From Tannerella sp. (GTDB lineage Bacteria > Bacteroidota > Bacteroidia > Bacteroidales > Tannerellaceae): a stretch of DNA of 13,560 nt. The position numbers and the translations under genes are program-made. The DNA lies in contig JAISYY010000013.1 in the NCBI GenBank assembly GCA_031269635.1, forward strand, positions 1-13,560, given 5' to 3'. This document shows, piece by piece, positions 13,534 through 13,560 of the stretch (position 1 is the first letter of the stretch; the number at the start of each line of letters is the position of its first letter). Under the pieces are notes generated by a model. The model saw nothing but the letters and a program-made list of their open reading frames with translations. It searched no databases and was not told where the DNA came from.

Positions 13534-13560
13534 ATGAAAAGAAATTCCTGTAAATACGCA
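13534..13560 (+). CDS. 5' end of an unidentified gene running off the right edge
   Basis: ATG at 13534 begins MKRNSCKYA and stays open to the window end. The upstream -7 element at 13495-13502 and AT-rich leader fit a Bacteroidota start. The MKRN opening with basic residues is common at the start of signal peptides, but nine residues do not identify the product. It is divergent from the DUF5690 gene. Confidence 0.5.

Overview
The window looks like chromosomal DNA from a member of the Bacteroidales (phylum Bacteroidota). Three things support this: upstream regions carry TAnnTTTG -7 elements rather than sigma70 boxes, starts mostly lack Shine-Dalgarno sequences, and the LysA, LysC, TrmD and lipoprotein sequences are of Bacteroidales type. 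I cannot name a genus. Nearly every gene lies on the minus strand, so the window reads biologically from right to left.

Right part (about 11.4-13.56 kb): a plus-strand gene starts at the right edge. Divergent from it is a DUF5690-type membrane carrier. Four bases after the carrier's stop codon, on the same strand, are the first ~18 codons of phosphonoacetaldehyde hydrolase (phnX), including the DWAGTTV nucleophile motif. The rest of phnX is gone and is replaced by a ~370-base segment I cannot identify. This appears to be the wreck of a phosphonate-use operon, and it suggests a substrate class for the carrier.

Middle (8.37-11.41 kb): trmD is followed by a secreted, lipid-anchored GH3 glycosidase. 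The gap between them holds seven perfect copies of the heptamer TTAATGG just before the GH3 start codon, plus an inverted, partly degenerate copy of the array. The inverted copy runs into the trmD coding end and supplies its last ~10 codons and its stop.

Left part (0.35-8.28 kb): nine genes on the minus strand are spaced -14 to +34 bases apart, in the order hisH-hisA-hisF-hisIE-ftsE-lysC-lysA-(RluA-type pseudouridine synthase)-(ApbE lipoprotein). A TATCTTTG element precedes hisH. The his genes make the late steps of histidine synthesis, and lysC and lysA are the first and last enzymes of the DAP/lysine branch. ftsE, the pseudouridine synthase and the flavin transferase ride in the same apparent transcription unit. 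A further minus-strand gene begins at the left edge with its own TACCTTTG element.

There is no rRNA, tRNA, CRISPR array or complete mobile element that I can see. The biosynthetic genes are ordinary. The points worth a second look are the phnX/DUF5690 remnant, the unidentified segment beside it, and the heptamer array.
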